Assembly: GCF_003286085.1 (NCBI RefSeq)
Contig: NW_020825288.1
Span: 22,258,001-22,322,000 of the forward strand
DNA length: 64,000 nucleotides
Origin: Drosophila persimilis
Taxonomy: Eukaryota > Arthropoda > Insecta > Diptera > Drosophilidae
Reading direction: 5' to 3'
Each line of letters starts with the position of its first letter. Positions within the stretch are counted from its first letter, which is position 1. The position numbers were made by a program, and so were the translations under genes. Shown here one piece after another: positions 33,008 through 46,355 of the stretch. The notes under the pieces were generated by a model, which worked only from the letters and a program-made list of their open reading frames with translations, had not been told where the DNA came from and searched no databases.

Positions 33008-34481
33008 TTCACGTTCGTGCGGAACATTTCGTGCTCTCGTCGTCGCCTGCGTCGTTTTCCCGTACCGAGTACCGAGTGTGTTGTATTAAAAGCCGGAGCT
33101 TGTGGGTCTTGACTGGGACTCCACTCCAGATCCAAATCCAAATACGCATCCACGGCCCACGGCCCGCCCACGTTTGGCGGCAAATTAAAAACAAACAAAA
33201 TTCCAATTTTTGTTTGTCGTGAATTAAAAAAAAGTACGAGAATATTTATTATAAAATATTTTTCTACAAAATAAGAATACTGTATTTTTATTAGTGGATG
33301 ACCGAAGGAACCAAATGAATTAAATTACGTGTTAAATTGTTTAACAAAATTAACAAACCGCATCCACAAAACAGCTCGTTATTGCAGCGCTTTGTGAGGC
33401 ATGCAAATTAATTAAAAATACTCGTACCATACAGAAAATGATTCTATTCGTGTGTAGGAACACATGCATATGTATATCCAGATCTGCCTTAGGAAATGCA
33501 CTAGAGCTGTGTTTCAATGGACGGGAAACTACTATAACAAAATAAATATTTCATGGCTATTAAGATTATACACGAACAAAACCTATTATCAAATTTAATA
33601 TCAACTTTCATGGTTTATTAGCTAATGATATGTTTAACTAATGAATCTCAAAGCAAAATTCGAATTTGTTTTGAGATGACTAACAAAAGTTAAAATAAAC
33701 AATGATTTATTAAAGAAAATATAAAAGAAAATTAAATATTTTTTGATTAGAAGAACACCCACATAACCGATAAATGATTGAAAATAAAATATATTAAATA
33801 TTTTAGATTCAAGTGAAATTAAATAAATTATGATGAAATAATGTCAAATGTGCCAGAAGGAAACCCTATAACTCAAACCGCACTAGTAACCAAAGCCAAC
33901 AGAACAACTTTCAATATTCCAAATGCAGAAACAACACCAAAAACTTTTGCGGTTGCTGATGATTATTACGAGTATTGTTTGTACTTGGAGACTCGACTCG
34001 GTCTGGTTCGGTTTTATCAATTACAGTGTTTTTTGTTTTCTGTTCCCCCCAATGTGCGATAAGCAAACGAGCACTTGAAGGAAACAAAAATTGTTCTCAG
34101 AAAATTATGTTTTTGGTAATTGGATATTTACTATTCGGGCATCGGAGAGAAGGGGAAGCACCGCCACATAGAGAACAATAGCATAGAAAAGGAATGCTAG
34201 AGTACAATTCTATGCTAGAGAAATCGAAACCGCATTGACAAGAATTCATGGATACTAGAGCGACTAGAATTCCTCATGCCCCAAAATCAAGAGCTGAAAA
34301 CCCTTAGGGAATTCAAGTGAATACTTTTATTCATGCATATGTGACAAATAAATTAAAAATTTCTAAATCAGATAAAACAAAAAGATGAAGATTATTTTGC
34401 ACTTGGCAAATAAATGATTTGTAAATTCCTCATAAATCAGAGAAGCAGACAATCCTTGCACTTGAGTGAATTAAACAATAC

Positions 34482-34738
34482 TGCACTGAGATAAAAACAA
34501 AAAAGTTTGAGATACTGAAATCGTACTAATAGTCCTATAGCTTGAGTTACGGAAACGGAACCCACAGTCTCGAATCAAGATAGTATTCCAAGGAATTCTG
34601 ATAAAAAAAACTCTTGGAATAATGTTGCAGTGACTTGAAATAAGAGTTCTGTTTTTACCTCCACTTTCATATATAAAATTAATTTAAAGATTGGTTTCTG
34701 TTCTTGAAACTATGTTCATTCTGTGTTTTCTCAGTGTA
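34482..34738. mobile_element. Short inverted-repeat element (MITE-like) with CACTGAGA ends
   Basis: The left end TGCACTGAGATAAAAACA and the right end read in reverse (TACACTGAGAAAACACAG) form an imperfect inverted repeat about 15 bp long. The interior is AT-rich and non-coding. No clear target duplication. Confidence 0.4.
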
Positions 34739-35484
34739 TTCGTTGTTGCTTTAAAAGCAATCAAAATCAACAAACAGCGACAGCTTTGAGCTGTGCTTTA
34801 AAAGAAATACGAGCAGAGCAGAGCAGAGTAAAGCAGAGCAAAGAAAATAAGATAAACAAAGAAAGCTAAGTAAATGGGGAGAACAAAGCGCGCTATAAAG
34901 ACGGTCTGGGCTGGGCTAGCCCATAGGCCTATTGTTTTGGGGGAAACTGCATGAAACTGCACATCGGAAATGATTATAGGCAAGACGTCAGGGGGAAGGT
35001 GGTGCGGTAGGGTGTCTGTGCCTTCGTCATTAACTGACTCACGATGCACATGGCCGCATGTTGCATACAAGGAAGGCACTCAACAGACCCCCACTACTAC
35101 CCTGCAAACAGCAAAGCTGTCCTGTCAGAAAGAGAGAGCAAGAAACAACTCTGCGCAAGGCAGGGTGTATTTGTTCAGGGTGAGGCGCTTCCGGTTAAGT
35201 TGACACACAGAGTGGCAGCAGTGGGAGGATTTTTCTCTAGTCTCACCCGAATTTCAACATACTTTGCGGCGAAGTGCTCTCTTTGCCTGACATCCGCCGC
35301 TCAGCCGCTCCTTTCCTTTCATTCCAAAAAACTTCCTTGTACCGTGCACATTCCTTTCTCGTCATCGTTTCGTCGTGGTTCAGACTAACCGTAATCGCGT
35401 CGTTTCTTTTGAGCTTGTAAGCATGAGGGAGTGTGAGTGACGTGACTCAACAAGAGACGCACCAACGACTGTATGGAGAAGCTG

Positions 35485-35602
35485 TACACACACACACACC
35501 CACACATGAACAGGCATATCTATACAACTGCGGCGAATTCAATGACGTCGCAAAAACTGTTGTTGTGCGTTTTATGTGTATGTGTGTGTGTGTGTGTTTA
35601 AT
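35485..35602. repeat. CA and TG dinucleotide tracts
   Basis: A CACACACACACACCC run near 35,488 and a TGTGTGTGTGTGTG run near 35,580, about 90 bp apart. In RNA the two could pair. Confidence 0.6.
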
Positions 35603-36982
35603 GCGTGTGCTTTTGGGCAACGAACAAATCGATTTAATTTATAAAAAATTAATACAAAAACCGGGCAGAGCGATACTAGTATTCCCCCGTAAAAACTATC
35701 AGAACTCGAGTGTTTTCGTTTTTTTTTTTTGGCTGCGGTATACGATTTTAATTAAAAGCTGTATGTGAATTTTGATGAAACCGCAATGCTAGCAGCAGCA
35801 GCAGCAGCAAAAGCAACAACATTTTATCACCATTTTAAGAGCGAAGAGCAAAAGAGAAGCAGCATCAGACGTGGCTGTGTGTGTGTTTGCCTGTCCGTGT
35901 GTGTGCGTGTGTATGTGTTGAAAAAGCCGGCAATCAATGCCAAAAGCCATTCAACATTGAGAGCGGGACAAAAACAACAAGAACCAAAAAAACAAAAGCA
36001 AAAGCAAAGCAAAGAAGAATGAAAGTAAAAGCATAAATGAAGAAACAAAACGAAACCCAAGCAAAAACAACAGCAAAAATTCCAATAAGAAGAAGCAGAG
36101 CAACAAAAAAAAACAACACACATATTAAAAATATTACGAATATTTTTGAATAATAGGCAAATAGACATAGAAAAGAAAGAAATTGTTATAAATTTAATAG
36201 GAACAATTTTGCGGAATTGGAGAGCTCTTCCAATAATTCCTCTAAATATAGAGCAATACCGACAACATTCAGTTCAGATATCTTTTATAACAATAAATAC
36301 TTTTAAATTCGTTTAACGATTAAATTTTGAAACCAAATTATTATTTTAAATGTGTAATAATACTTTATAAGCAAACATAGACAGAAACACTAAAACAGAA
36401 CACCCGTTGGTGAAATCATTCAATTATCAATAAAAACAAGAAACAAATAACGTTTGAATAATTATTAAAATTCAAAATACATCAAATTTAATTTATATTA
36501 TAATCATTTTTAGTAATTACTATTTCTAAATTTCTATCTTTTAGAAATAACCTAACGTTGACAGCAATATTCTTCAAAAAAGAAACACGGAGATTGCTAA
36601 AATTGTTGGTGTTTTAAAAATGAGCATAACTTAAACAAAAGAAGAAACCAGTGCGCATAAATAAAACAAAAAGTTGTAAAAATTCTTGAATAAATAGTTG
36701 AATCAAACTTCAACCAAAAAAGTGAAAGAGAAAGAATAGAGAGAGTTAAGAACGAAAAATCAACCCAAAAAGTGATTACGATTCAAGTGATTTTTCTTTC
36801 GGCGTGCGTTGGTATAAATAAAAGGCAGCAAAATTTACTACAACGTCGCTTTTGGCAGCGCCAACTCCAGCATCCACCCCCCCAGCGGCACATCCACCAC
36901 CACCGGGAGTACCTTCCAGTACCAGTACCAGCATCAGGAACACCACCACCCCCCAAGCAGCAGCAGCAGCAGCGGCAGAAGA

Positions 36983-37089
36983 ATGCTCTTTGAGAATCCA
37001 GCGGTTGCGGCCAAGTTGCCGTTTCCATACAATGTGCCGCCGCCTCTCCAGGCGGCAGCAGCAGCAGCGGCAGCTGTGCCAAATTTAAG
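36983..37089 (+). CDS. First coding exon of an unidentified Ala/Pro-rich protein
   Basis: An ATG in the context AAGAATG opens a frame of 35 codons plus 2 nt. It begins MLFENPAVAAKLPFPYNVPP, continues through an eight-alanine run to VPNL, and ends at the strong donor TTTAAG|GTGAGT. The frame is also open upstream to 36,818 with no earlier ATG. A Met followed by a hydrophobic, proline/alanine-rich stretch is typical of fly developmental regulators (transcription factors or RNA-binding proteins), but I do not recognise the gene. The next exon must lie further right, perhaps outside the window. Long CAG/A-rich leader-like sequence precedes it and an Inr/DPE promoter lies 4 kb upstream. I am fairly sure of the exon, not of its identity. 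Confidence 0.6.
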
Positions 37090-37096
37090 GTGAGTT
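37090..37096 (+). other. Splice donor GTGAGTT of the Ala/Pro-rich first exon
   Basis: TTTAAG|GTGAGTTGG is a near-consensus donor at the end of the open coding segment. The sequence past it changes at once to non-coding character. Confidence 0.6.
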
Positions 37097-40000
37097 GGCA
37101 GTCCTTTTGCTTTGCACTCTTTATCGCTCCACAAGTTCCACGCTCCACTCTCTATCGGGTTCTTGCTCTCCCTTTTAAAGCATAAAGATGCGGATGGAGA
37201 GGGGAAGCATAAAAATAAGAACTCTCTCCATGTTGTTGATGCCCGTCTCAAGGCCATTAAAGGCGTTAATGCGCTTTGAGGTTTCGTATACCCGTTGTAC
37301 ATACACGGGGAGCACTAGGGTATGTTGTATTCAAGAGGGTTTGTGTAACCGCAAAAAAAAGTATTGAGAATTCCATAAAATAGTTTTTAATTTCATTTTG
37401 TATTATAAAAAAAATAAATATGATTTATTTCTGATTTGAATAATATAAATCAAAAATTAATATTATAACAAATAGAATCCTTATGATCCCCGAAATTTTC
37501 TGGTAACAAGAGATATAAGGCTATCTAGATATCATATTTGAAAAATATGTGTCTGCCACATATCCATGTAGTAATATTATACGTAAATCTATGAGCTGTT
37601 CATCGACAAAAATATTAAGGAAATCCTATTACCATTTATGATAATATTTATATTTCTAAAACCTCTATTGAATTCCCATCACAGTGCTCATGCAATCCTT
37701 TAGAGAGTATCTCTTATCCCACACTCCGAATTCTACTACTAAGTTAAGGTGTTGCTATTTGTTTTTCATGGGCCTGTGGCCGTCCCGTCCGGTCGCCTTC
37801 TTCTCGCACAACTTTTCCTCAGTGGCATATTTATGAAAATTGTTTTGCTCTTTGGCTGCTTTTTAAATTTTTCATCAGCCACTCAGCGGAGTCTCAGTTT
37901 TCAGTCTCTGAGTCTATCCTTCTCTGTCTGGCCGGGGAAGAAATGTGCTAACCTATAATTTTTATAAGTTGCTGTTCGTAAATTGCATTCATTTATTAGA
38001 TGAGATTGAGGGCGAGGTTTACTGTGCAAGTTGTCGTATTAATATTCCGTTTGGGGCGGGGAAAACCGGAAGACTGGACCGGTGTGGTAATACGGTTGAT
38101 TATGGATTTCAAAGGGCATATTTTTGCAAGGGAAATTCTGAGAGCCTCTTGATGAAAGTAAAACATAAATAAAAGCAATATCAAAAGAATATATAAACAC
38201 TGCAGAGTGTTTTATTCTTATCTGGAAGACACAGACACAAATTAATATAAATTGACATTCTCCAGCTTGAAATTTGCATAATCTTTTCCCATTATAAGCC
38301 ATAACAGCTATAACAAATGATTGTAGGCTTTCCGTAAGATTATTAATGCTCTGCAATTGCCTCAAGTGACGGTCCCATAATAAACCATTTTTTGTAGGGC
38401 CTAAAAAGTGAGAGTAAAATCGTATTTGCGACTTGCTTTACTTTTGGTATTAAATAACGATCGTCTGGCGCCATGCAATTAAGAGTTTACGCTTTTATCA
38501 TTATTTTTTCTCTTCTTTGGGTTTGTCTTACCAATTAGCATTTTATTTATTGTTTCATAATTTTTTCGTTTGGCATGTGGCATACTTTGGTCAGGCTTTA
38601 AATTAAAACTATAAAAAAATGTGATAGATACGAATACATACGTTTATCACAGGCACTATCTGAGGCAAATACCTTTTATTTTGGCTTGGGAATCGATAAA
38701 TGTTCATATATATATTATAAATATATTATCTAGATAAAAGGAACAGAATGACACAGTTTTTGTGATTGAAAAGGGACCAAAAAAGTTCGGGGACTACGCG
38801 AAAAATTCCAAAAATCTTGGTATTCTCACGAGCTTGGGATCAGAAAATGTGGATGGAGTATTTCTGGAAAGAGTATAGACTGGAATAGATATTCCAGAGA
38901 ATTTTTTGTGGGTTAGTTCCTGTCTGAATGGATGGATTTTGTAGTGATTTCTATACCTTGTTACACTTAACAAGAGGTACAAAGCTTAACAAAACAAAAA
39001 GTACTCTATTTATATACATGTACATATGTACATATAATTATGCATCTATTATCTATAAAACCCACTGAATTGACATTCAAGTTGAAAGGCCAAAAGACCT
39101 CTAAAAACCCCTCAACCAATCCATTGTTTATTCAAAAATTACATAACTTTTCTCTGCCGTCAAATATCGTATTACTGGGAATAACAACAATTTATTTTTA
39201 AATCTCAAAATGGCCAAAAAAAGATTCGGAAACACACAAAATAAAAAAAATGATCATCATGACACTTGACGCAGAACAAAAACAAAAAAAAAACTACTCG
39301 AAAAGCCAAAAGGTGTTGCGGAAACGCAGAAAAAGCTAAAGGAAAAAATACTCGTTCATACGAAAAAGCCAAAAGGAAAATCTCTCATCGATGTTCGAGG
39401 GCATTGACTAAGCGTTGATTGGATTTAAAGTGACAGTAATAAATGACAACAAAGGCATGTTTCAGTTATAAATACCAAAAAAAATATGGAAAAAATGCAT
39501 GAAATATATAGTCTGGGAGACGAATTTTGTATACCTTTAAAAAAGATTATTCAAGTATTTATAAAGATGGGACTACTAAGCTAATATGATTTTTAGGAAA
39601 TGGAAATATGAAAATTATTATTGTCATATTTTTGACTAGATTTATTCTTCCGATTTAGATAAGCTTGTACAGAAATATTGGAATGGTTATATGTGTGTCT
39701 TAAGATATTACAAAATTCTTTCGATCGGTATATGTACATAGCTCTTATTTATGGTTCTATGGTTCTAAGATATATATCCTCCTGATCTAACCTGATTCTT
39801 ATGTCGTGTTCATAGGAAATACGAATTAACCCACATGACAAAGATATTATGTTATTTATCATGAAAAAATAACAGGAATGGCAGTATTGACTGAAGATAT
39901 CATGGCCTAACAAATGTAGTCCTAAATGTTACAAACAGTTCCACCAAAAAGAGGCTATCCTCCGACAAAAAAGAGTATGTCAACTCTGCCAGATACTAAG

Positions 40001-43000
40001 AAAACAGTGCTCCTGGGTCTGGGCTGACTGAACTTGCACTAGAGATGATGATGATGGTCTGATGCCGATGCGGTTGCCGGCGGACGAGTGTGAGGATGGA
40101 TGGGATGGGATTCGTGGGAGACGCTAGACCCAAAGACGTGCTAAATAAACAGACATCGTCGCCACATTTTCAGAGTTTGACACAGTGACAGGCCAAACAA
40201 ATAGCAGACCAACAGCAGCAGCAGAACAGGAGGAACTGTGCGACCAGAGTCTCTATAGAAATAGAAACAGAACCAAACTCTCATCTAATTTCATTTTGTT
40301 TTTCTCTGTGTTTTTTCCTTAGCAAGCAAATATTTTTCTTTGCCTCCTCATTTGGCAGAGTCTTCGGTTCGTGTTGTTCTCGGTTGTTGTTCTCTGATGC
40401 CAGTCTGCACTGTAATATGAGGCATTGAAAAATATTTGAATTCTTGACTCTTGTGTCTCTTCGGTTCTTGCCTCTTGTTGTTTGCCTCTGGGTTCTTCTG
40501 GGTTAATTGTGCGTTGGTTTAAATGCATTTAGTGCAGTCGTAATTAGCCAAATTGTTAACTTAATTATTTTTGGGCCACATCTAATGCATAGTTTGGCTT
40601 CACGAATGGGGGATCTGTGCTGTTTATGATGGAATAATGTGCTAGTATGAAATATGTGATGGTTATTTGTCGAAATCAGTCTGACAAAAAGTTATTAAAT
40701 GAAAACTATTTTCAATGTGAATCAGCCATCGTTTCGTTTCGTTTATTCATCTTCGCGACACTATTATTATTTTATTTTCTTATGATTGAAATTTCAAATA
40801 ATTTTTAGTAGAAGAATAACAGAATTTTCAGTTAAGTATTGTGAATTATCAGATTCATTTAAAATAATGAAATTCGATTTTTTCAATCAATCAAGTATAT
40901 TTTCAGCCATTGAACAGCTGATTTCAGCTACCCCCCGCACTGTTGCAAATCTCTCTTATAATGCCGTACCGTACAGTTGTGGAGCTGTCATTGAACGAAA
41001 ACGTACGGCTCAGAGGTAGAGGTAGAGGTTCCGCCTTAATTAGTCATGCCCCAAGTCGATCATTCGAGTCACTTGTTTATGCAGCAGAGAGTCGGATAAA
41101 TAAGCATCAGACAGCAATTATATATATTTTATTTGCTGCACTGCTTGCATATTAATCGAGGCAAGCACCGAGTCTCCTGGCCCCCTGTTCCCTGCCTTCC
41201 TGGCCATGTAATTTGTATCTTTATCTCGAAATAAGCTGACATACGTGGTCGTTCGGTTAGTCGCCAGGCAGGTAACTTGACCGACCTTCCTTCCTACTTG
41301 AGATGCTTTATAGTATCACAATTTTATGCTGAATTGTCTAGAGTATGTATATAGAAATGAAAACCTCAATCGCTCAACCCTTTCACGCTTTCCTTGTTCT
41401 GTCTCTCTGGGTTATTTTGATGCTACCCACAAAATTTTACTTTTCACTCTCCTGGTAGTGTTTTTGGCGCATTTCAAATATGTTTTTTCTTTTCTTTTTG
41501 GCAAGTTTTACATTGAATTTCCCACCTCTAATGCTGGCTGCTGACTGGTGCTGCTGCTGTGTGATTATTCATAAGAATTCTCTCTCAGACTGCTGTGCGG
41601 TGTGCCGGGGCGTTTTGAGTGACAGCTACAACGGCTGTCTGTACTTCTCTTATTAAGGTAGCACCGATAGTGGAGCACCACCCACATAAGATATTTATTT
41701 AACTGCGAATCCAAGAGCTCCCTACTCGACTACTTACTTAAGTTGATTAAATCTTGTTCGCTTTCGCTGGAGCTTTGAGGTAGAAAATTTCTAGTTTTGG
41801 TTCGTTCTCTCTTATTGTTTTTCTTGGGATATAATTTATCATTGTACATTGCTTGGCGGAACTTTCTTTGAAGGTTTCTTTTATTCTTTCTGTTGGCTGT
41901 TTTTTGTACTTTAAAGAACGTTTGCCTACCCAAAAATGGTTTTAGGCAGTATTTTTCTGGGGTATACGAAGAGTTCCAATAGCAACATTCATCCCAAAAT
42001 ATGCCAATATATATCCGTTCACTTATGGAAAACTGTTACAGAAAATCAACATCATTCAACGGTAATGCTTTTGAGAAACATGATTATAAAACTATTTTTT
42101 AAATTGTATTAATCTGTAATCTGCATCTAGTGGATACTTTACAGCTTATTTCGTTGGATTCATCCCACTCTTACTCTCAATAAAATCCTGCCAGCATAAA
42201 AAGTACAATTAAGTGAGTTTTCGCGAAATATAACGCTTTTTACTGATTCCATGACTGTCTTCTCTTTGAGAGTACTCTCGCGTGTGCTCATTATCCGTGC
42301 GACCCATCTCTCATTTGTCTACCCACACACACACACAGGCACGCTAGAAAGGTGCGTGCTATAGCTGTAAGTCGGCGACTCAATTGTTCTCCCATGTTCG
42401 GGCCTCAGCAGCAAATTGACCAGCCCAGCCAGAAATTGAACAAACGGAATGGACAACTCATCTCTCATTTTGATTGGGAATGACATGCCAACAAATAAAA
42501 AAAAAAGTAGCAAAAAAACAAATGGGCTGGTAAAAGTTTCTGTTCAACAAAAAAGCAGCTTAAAAGTTCTTTGACTTTTAGAGATATGTACATATGTACA
42601 TATATAGCTAGTGTCTGTCGTATCTATAGATACATACGTCAAAAATGTTGGCCCTATTTTGGGGCTCATTGTTACGTGTTTTTCGAGTGTCCGTCTGCAG
42701 CTTGAGCTTTGGAGTTAACTCATTATTTGGATAATGTTTAAAAATTCATCTGTGGAAATTGTAGTTGAGGTTTATTTCAATTGGATCGCATACTTATTCA
42801 TTCAACACGAGATGTAGTATGTGGCAACATCTGCGCTGCACTTCACTCCATTTCAGACGCAGCTTCAGCTCCACTGCACAGATTCCATATAAAACTGAGC
42901 ATGAATAGTGTTTCTCGGAATGTGAGTGAATAGCGATGGATGTACATGGAGGGGTGTGGATGCGCACCCACGCATTGCAGTTGTTGGTGAAATTAAGCAT

Positions 43001-45986
43001 CGCAATTGCTGTCGTGTGAGGAGCAAAGCTCGTAGATGAATTGAAGATCAAGAGATAAGACACTTGAGAGGAAAAGTGCAACAACAAAATTGTACATTAT
43101 TCATATCTCGTGCTAATAATAAAATAAAGCAATTTCCAATGTCTGAAACGGACGTTTGGAATTCTGTGTCACAAATGGATCTTCAACAGCTTCATTCCAG
43201 AAAAGTTGGTGGCCTTTCCTCCATGTGTGTGTTTTTTTTAGTTTTTTTTCCTGCAGATAAAATTGTAAAAGTTGCCGAGTCTGCTTTTACTGTCAAGCGA
43301 ACGGCTGGCTGTGTGGCAGCATTTTCCTATATGCGGTCGGCAACTTTTTGAGCATTTTTCCTGCCTGCTGTCTCTTCCATGAAGTTGTGGGATGGGGGGA
43401 TGTGGGCGTATTTCAATTATTTGCACGAATTGCAATCCAGAAAAAAGGGGGAGGCTGGGAGGAGTCGAGCTGCGTGTGTGTTTTTTTCCCGTTTAATTGA
43501 AATGCCAGCTCAAGCCCGGGGATCGCTCCCTGAAGTTGAAAGCTTTCGCGCAAATATTTTACCCAAGATTAGAGATACAGATACACAGATAGTGCATTCG
43601 ATTCTGGATGTGCGTGTGTGTGTGTGTATCTGCGATATTTTGAAAGCTTTTCGATAAACATATAAACTGTTGACGTTTGTTATCAACATTTAAATGCCTA
43701 ATGAGTTGCATGTGATTTGATGGATACATTTCCAAACGGAACACTGAAGTCCCCCATAAGCACGTAAATCTTTCCCGGCTTTGATTTGATTTTAGCTCCA
43801 ACCTTCATATCGAATGAATATATTTTCCCTATATGCTTTCACTGCGTATAGAAATGCATCTCATGGATATATAGATACTTCAAAAGTCTACACTCAATTA
43901 CAGCCATACAGAAGCTGCCTCAAGAAAAATCCATATGCAAATTCTTGTAGGGCTATGCTGCAGAAAAAAGAAAATCTTCTCTTGCCTGTTATTTGCCATA
44001 TGAATGGAGGGAAATTGCATTTTCTCAAGTGCAGGGCCGCATTAAATTATGCACATACGAAGGGAAACGGAAACGGAGGGCGGGCGCCTTTCTCTTTGAT
44101 ATGAAAAATTGCATACGAAAAAAATGTACATAAGTGCATGACATTCTCAAGATTTCTAGCGCCAGAGCGAAACAGGGCGGAACCAAAACGAAAAGAAAAT
44201 GAAATTGTGGGAATAAGCAGAAACGAAAATGAAATTTATGGAAATAATAAATACAAAATAATGGAATAAAATAAATAAGAAAAAAATAAAATAAAGAAAA
44301 GAAAATATAAATAATCATTTATTTTGGATTTTGGGATAAATAGAATATTAAAGTTATGGAAATAAATAAATATAAAAGAAAATAATATAAGAATACATAA
44401 ATCAAAAAAAAATAAATAAAAAAAAATGATTTCTTAAACAATAATTATTTGAAATGATTGAACGCAATATTCCACCGTACGGTACCATAAATTATATGCA
44501 ATTATTTTCACATATCTTACCTTGATGGTTGGCCAACCATAACATCTGTCATTCATTCCCACAGTAGTGGTATATTCCTTTAATTGAATGTAGAACACAT
44601 GCATTAGATATTTGTCCCACATTTTCTTGATCAATTACAATCAATTTCCTTCCCATTTTCCAATCGCCCTCTCATTTTTGTATTTTTTATCTGGGTCAAT
44701 CTTAGACTAGTATTTGTCGGCCCACCGCATGTCGCCGTCAATTTTGTTAAATGTTTTTTTTTTTTTTATTCAGAGAAATTTTGATATGAAAGCAAATTTA
44801 GCGACACAGAATATTTTAAATATTTTTGTGATGTTTGTGATTTGCCAAAACAAATCGAACGAGCGAATTGTTGGATGTATGAAATATTTGCATAAATTGT
44901 GTAAAATATGTTAGGTTTGGTTTATTTTTCAGCTACAGAATGAATAAATAATCAAACAAACTGAAGGTTTGATGAAGCCATCATTCGAGCGAACTCCCCC
45001 TATTGATACAATATCTATAAAATATCTCAACCCCCCGCATAACTATCTCAAGACAAAAGTAATGAGCGTCTCATTAAGAGCAGTTTTTTGTGGTGGCTCG
45101 CGGTAGCTGTAGATGAATAAGTTTGGCCCATTGCGCATCTGGTTCATTAACCTCTCCAAGCTACCAACTACAACTACAACTACAACTTCAATTGTTGTTC
45201 ATTTTTTGCGCTGCTGCTGCCTGCCTGCTTGGGAGTTCATTGTTGTGGCCAAGAAAGCCGGCCGCGAGTTGGCCTAACAAAATGCTTATAAAAGAGAAGC
45301 GAAAAGAAAAAAAATAACAAAATGGTTTGCTACTACCCATGGCCTGATATGCCAATTAAAGTGCGACCAGCTCGGCCCGAACCCCACAGAGTCGGGGGAG
45401 CAGCGTCTCTTGTTGGGGGCGTGTGCTTTCTCCTGAACAAGCTGCTGGTTAGCCCCGTACGGGGACCTCTTTGTTAGCCTGGTTTACGGGCTAATGCCAA
45501 ACAATTATTTAAAATTAGCTGCCATAAAAAAAGAAATCTTGCTTCTGAAAGTCAAGTCTTGGCAGTAGGAGCTCCTTGGATAAAGTTTTCCAGGGGCTGC
45601 TAGAATAAAAGTGCTCGAAGAAAATTTTGTTTATTGAGTAACTGAAGAGAAGGTTATTGTGGAAGTTTATAGAAAAACCCAGGCGATGAAATAAAAACAT
45701 AGAAGTATCTGAGTTTTAAAAATTAACATTTCGGATAAAAAAAAGAATGAATAAATCAACTTGGGAGTGTATAGATAGATGAATATATTTCAGAGAATTC
45801 TTGTCTTCCCTTAGGTATTTTCTCCTCTAATCCGAACAGCGAATCATTTTTATGAGATACAGAACTCTTGAAATATTTTTTGTAGTAGTTTCTACTGGTT
45901 TCTGCATTTCCTGATAGCCTTCCCACATCAAATGGTAACTGTGACAGAACGATTTCAAATAATTAATGCCAAGAGCACATTAAACA
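37097..45986. other. Intron-like non-coding stretch
   Basis: Mostly AT-rich. Around 37,283-37,331 (CGTATACCCGTTGTAC to AGGGTATG) is a remnant resembling fold-back tips of fly interspersed repeats. Near 44,180-44,430 is a long AAATAAAATAAAT-like tract. Near 45,166-45,195 is an ACTACAACTACAACTACAAC repeat. I see no supported gene or RNA. The likely role is a first intron of the gene that starts at 36,983, with embedded enhancers. Confidence 0.4.
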
Positions 45987-46355
45987 TACACTCAGAGAAA
46001 AACGGCATGTACAAAGTTCAGTATAAAAATAATTAAATTAAATGGAATTCACTCCGATTTAAATATAAATGTATTGAAAACTATTTTTAATGTAAATATA
46101 AAAATAAATAGAAAATATACAATTTGTGGGAAATATTTGGCATTTAAATATGAAATATATTTATTTTAATTACGAAATATATTTATTTTAAATATAAACT
46201 AAATTAAACTTTCAAAAATGGTCAAATAACTCAATTATTTTCATATTAATTTCAAAATCTACGTGAAAGCCCTTTCTTTTTTTACAATTTAAACTCTCGT
46301 TGCAAATATATTGCCATAAATTTCTCAATTCTCATGGCTGTTTTCTCCGAGTGTA
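45987..46355. mobile_element. 369-bp MITE-like element with 23-bp terminal inverted repeats
   Basis: The left end TACACTCAGAGAAAAACGGC and the right end in reverse TACACTCGGAGAAAACAGCC extend to CATG on both sides and match at 19 of 23 positions. The interior is AT-rich and non-coding. A segment inside (GAATTCACTCCGATTTAAAT and onward, about 48 bp from 46,046) recurs near 55,285, which supports an interspersed family. Confidence 0.6.

Larger units (their letters stand above)
33230..36841. other. AT-rich and A/CA-rich leader or intron region
   Basis: No coding frame is supported. From 35,400 to 36,170 the plus strand is rich in CAGCAGCAG, AAGCAAAAGCAAAGC and TGTGTGTG runs, the usual look of a long fly 5' leader. 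A 257-bp inverted-repeat element sits at 34,482-34,738. From 36,180 to 36,780 the sequence is A/T-rich and leads directly into the coding exon. Confidence 0.4.

Noticed and set aside
35480-35900. CRISPR-like or tandem regulatory array
   Set aside because: The repeats are simple CA/TG and CAG microsatellites without spacer structure, in a eukaryotic genome.
37283-37331. Separate mobile element, based on CGTATACCCG...GGGTATG
   Set aside because: Only a short fold-back tip is visible, with no body or second end. Mentioned as a remnant only.
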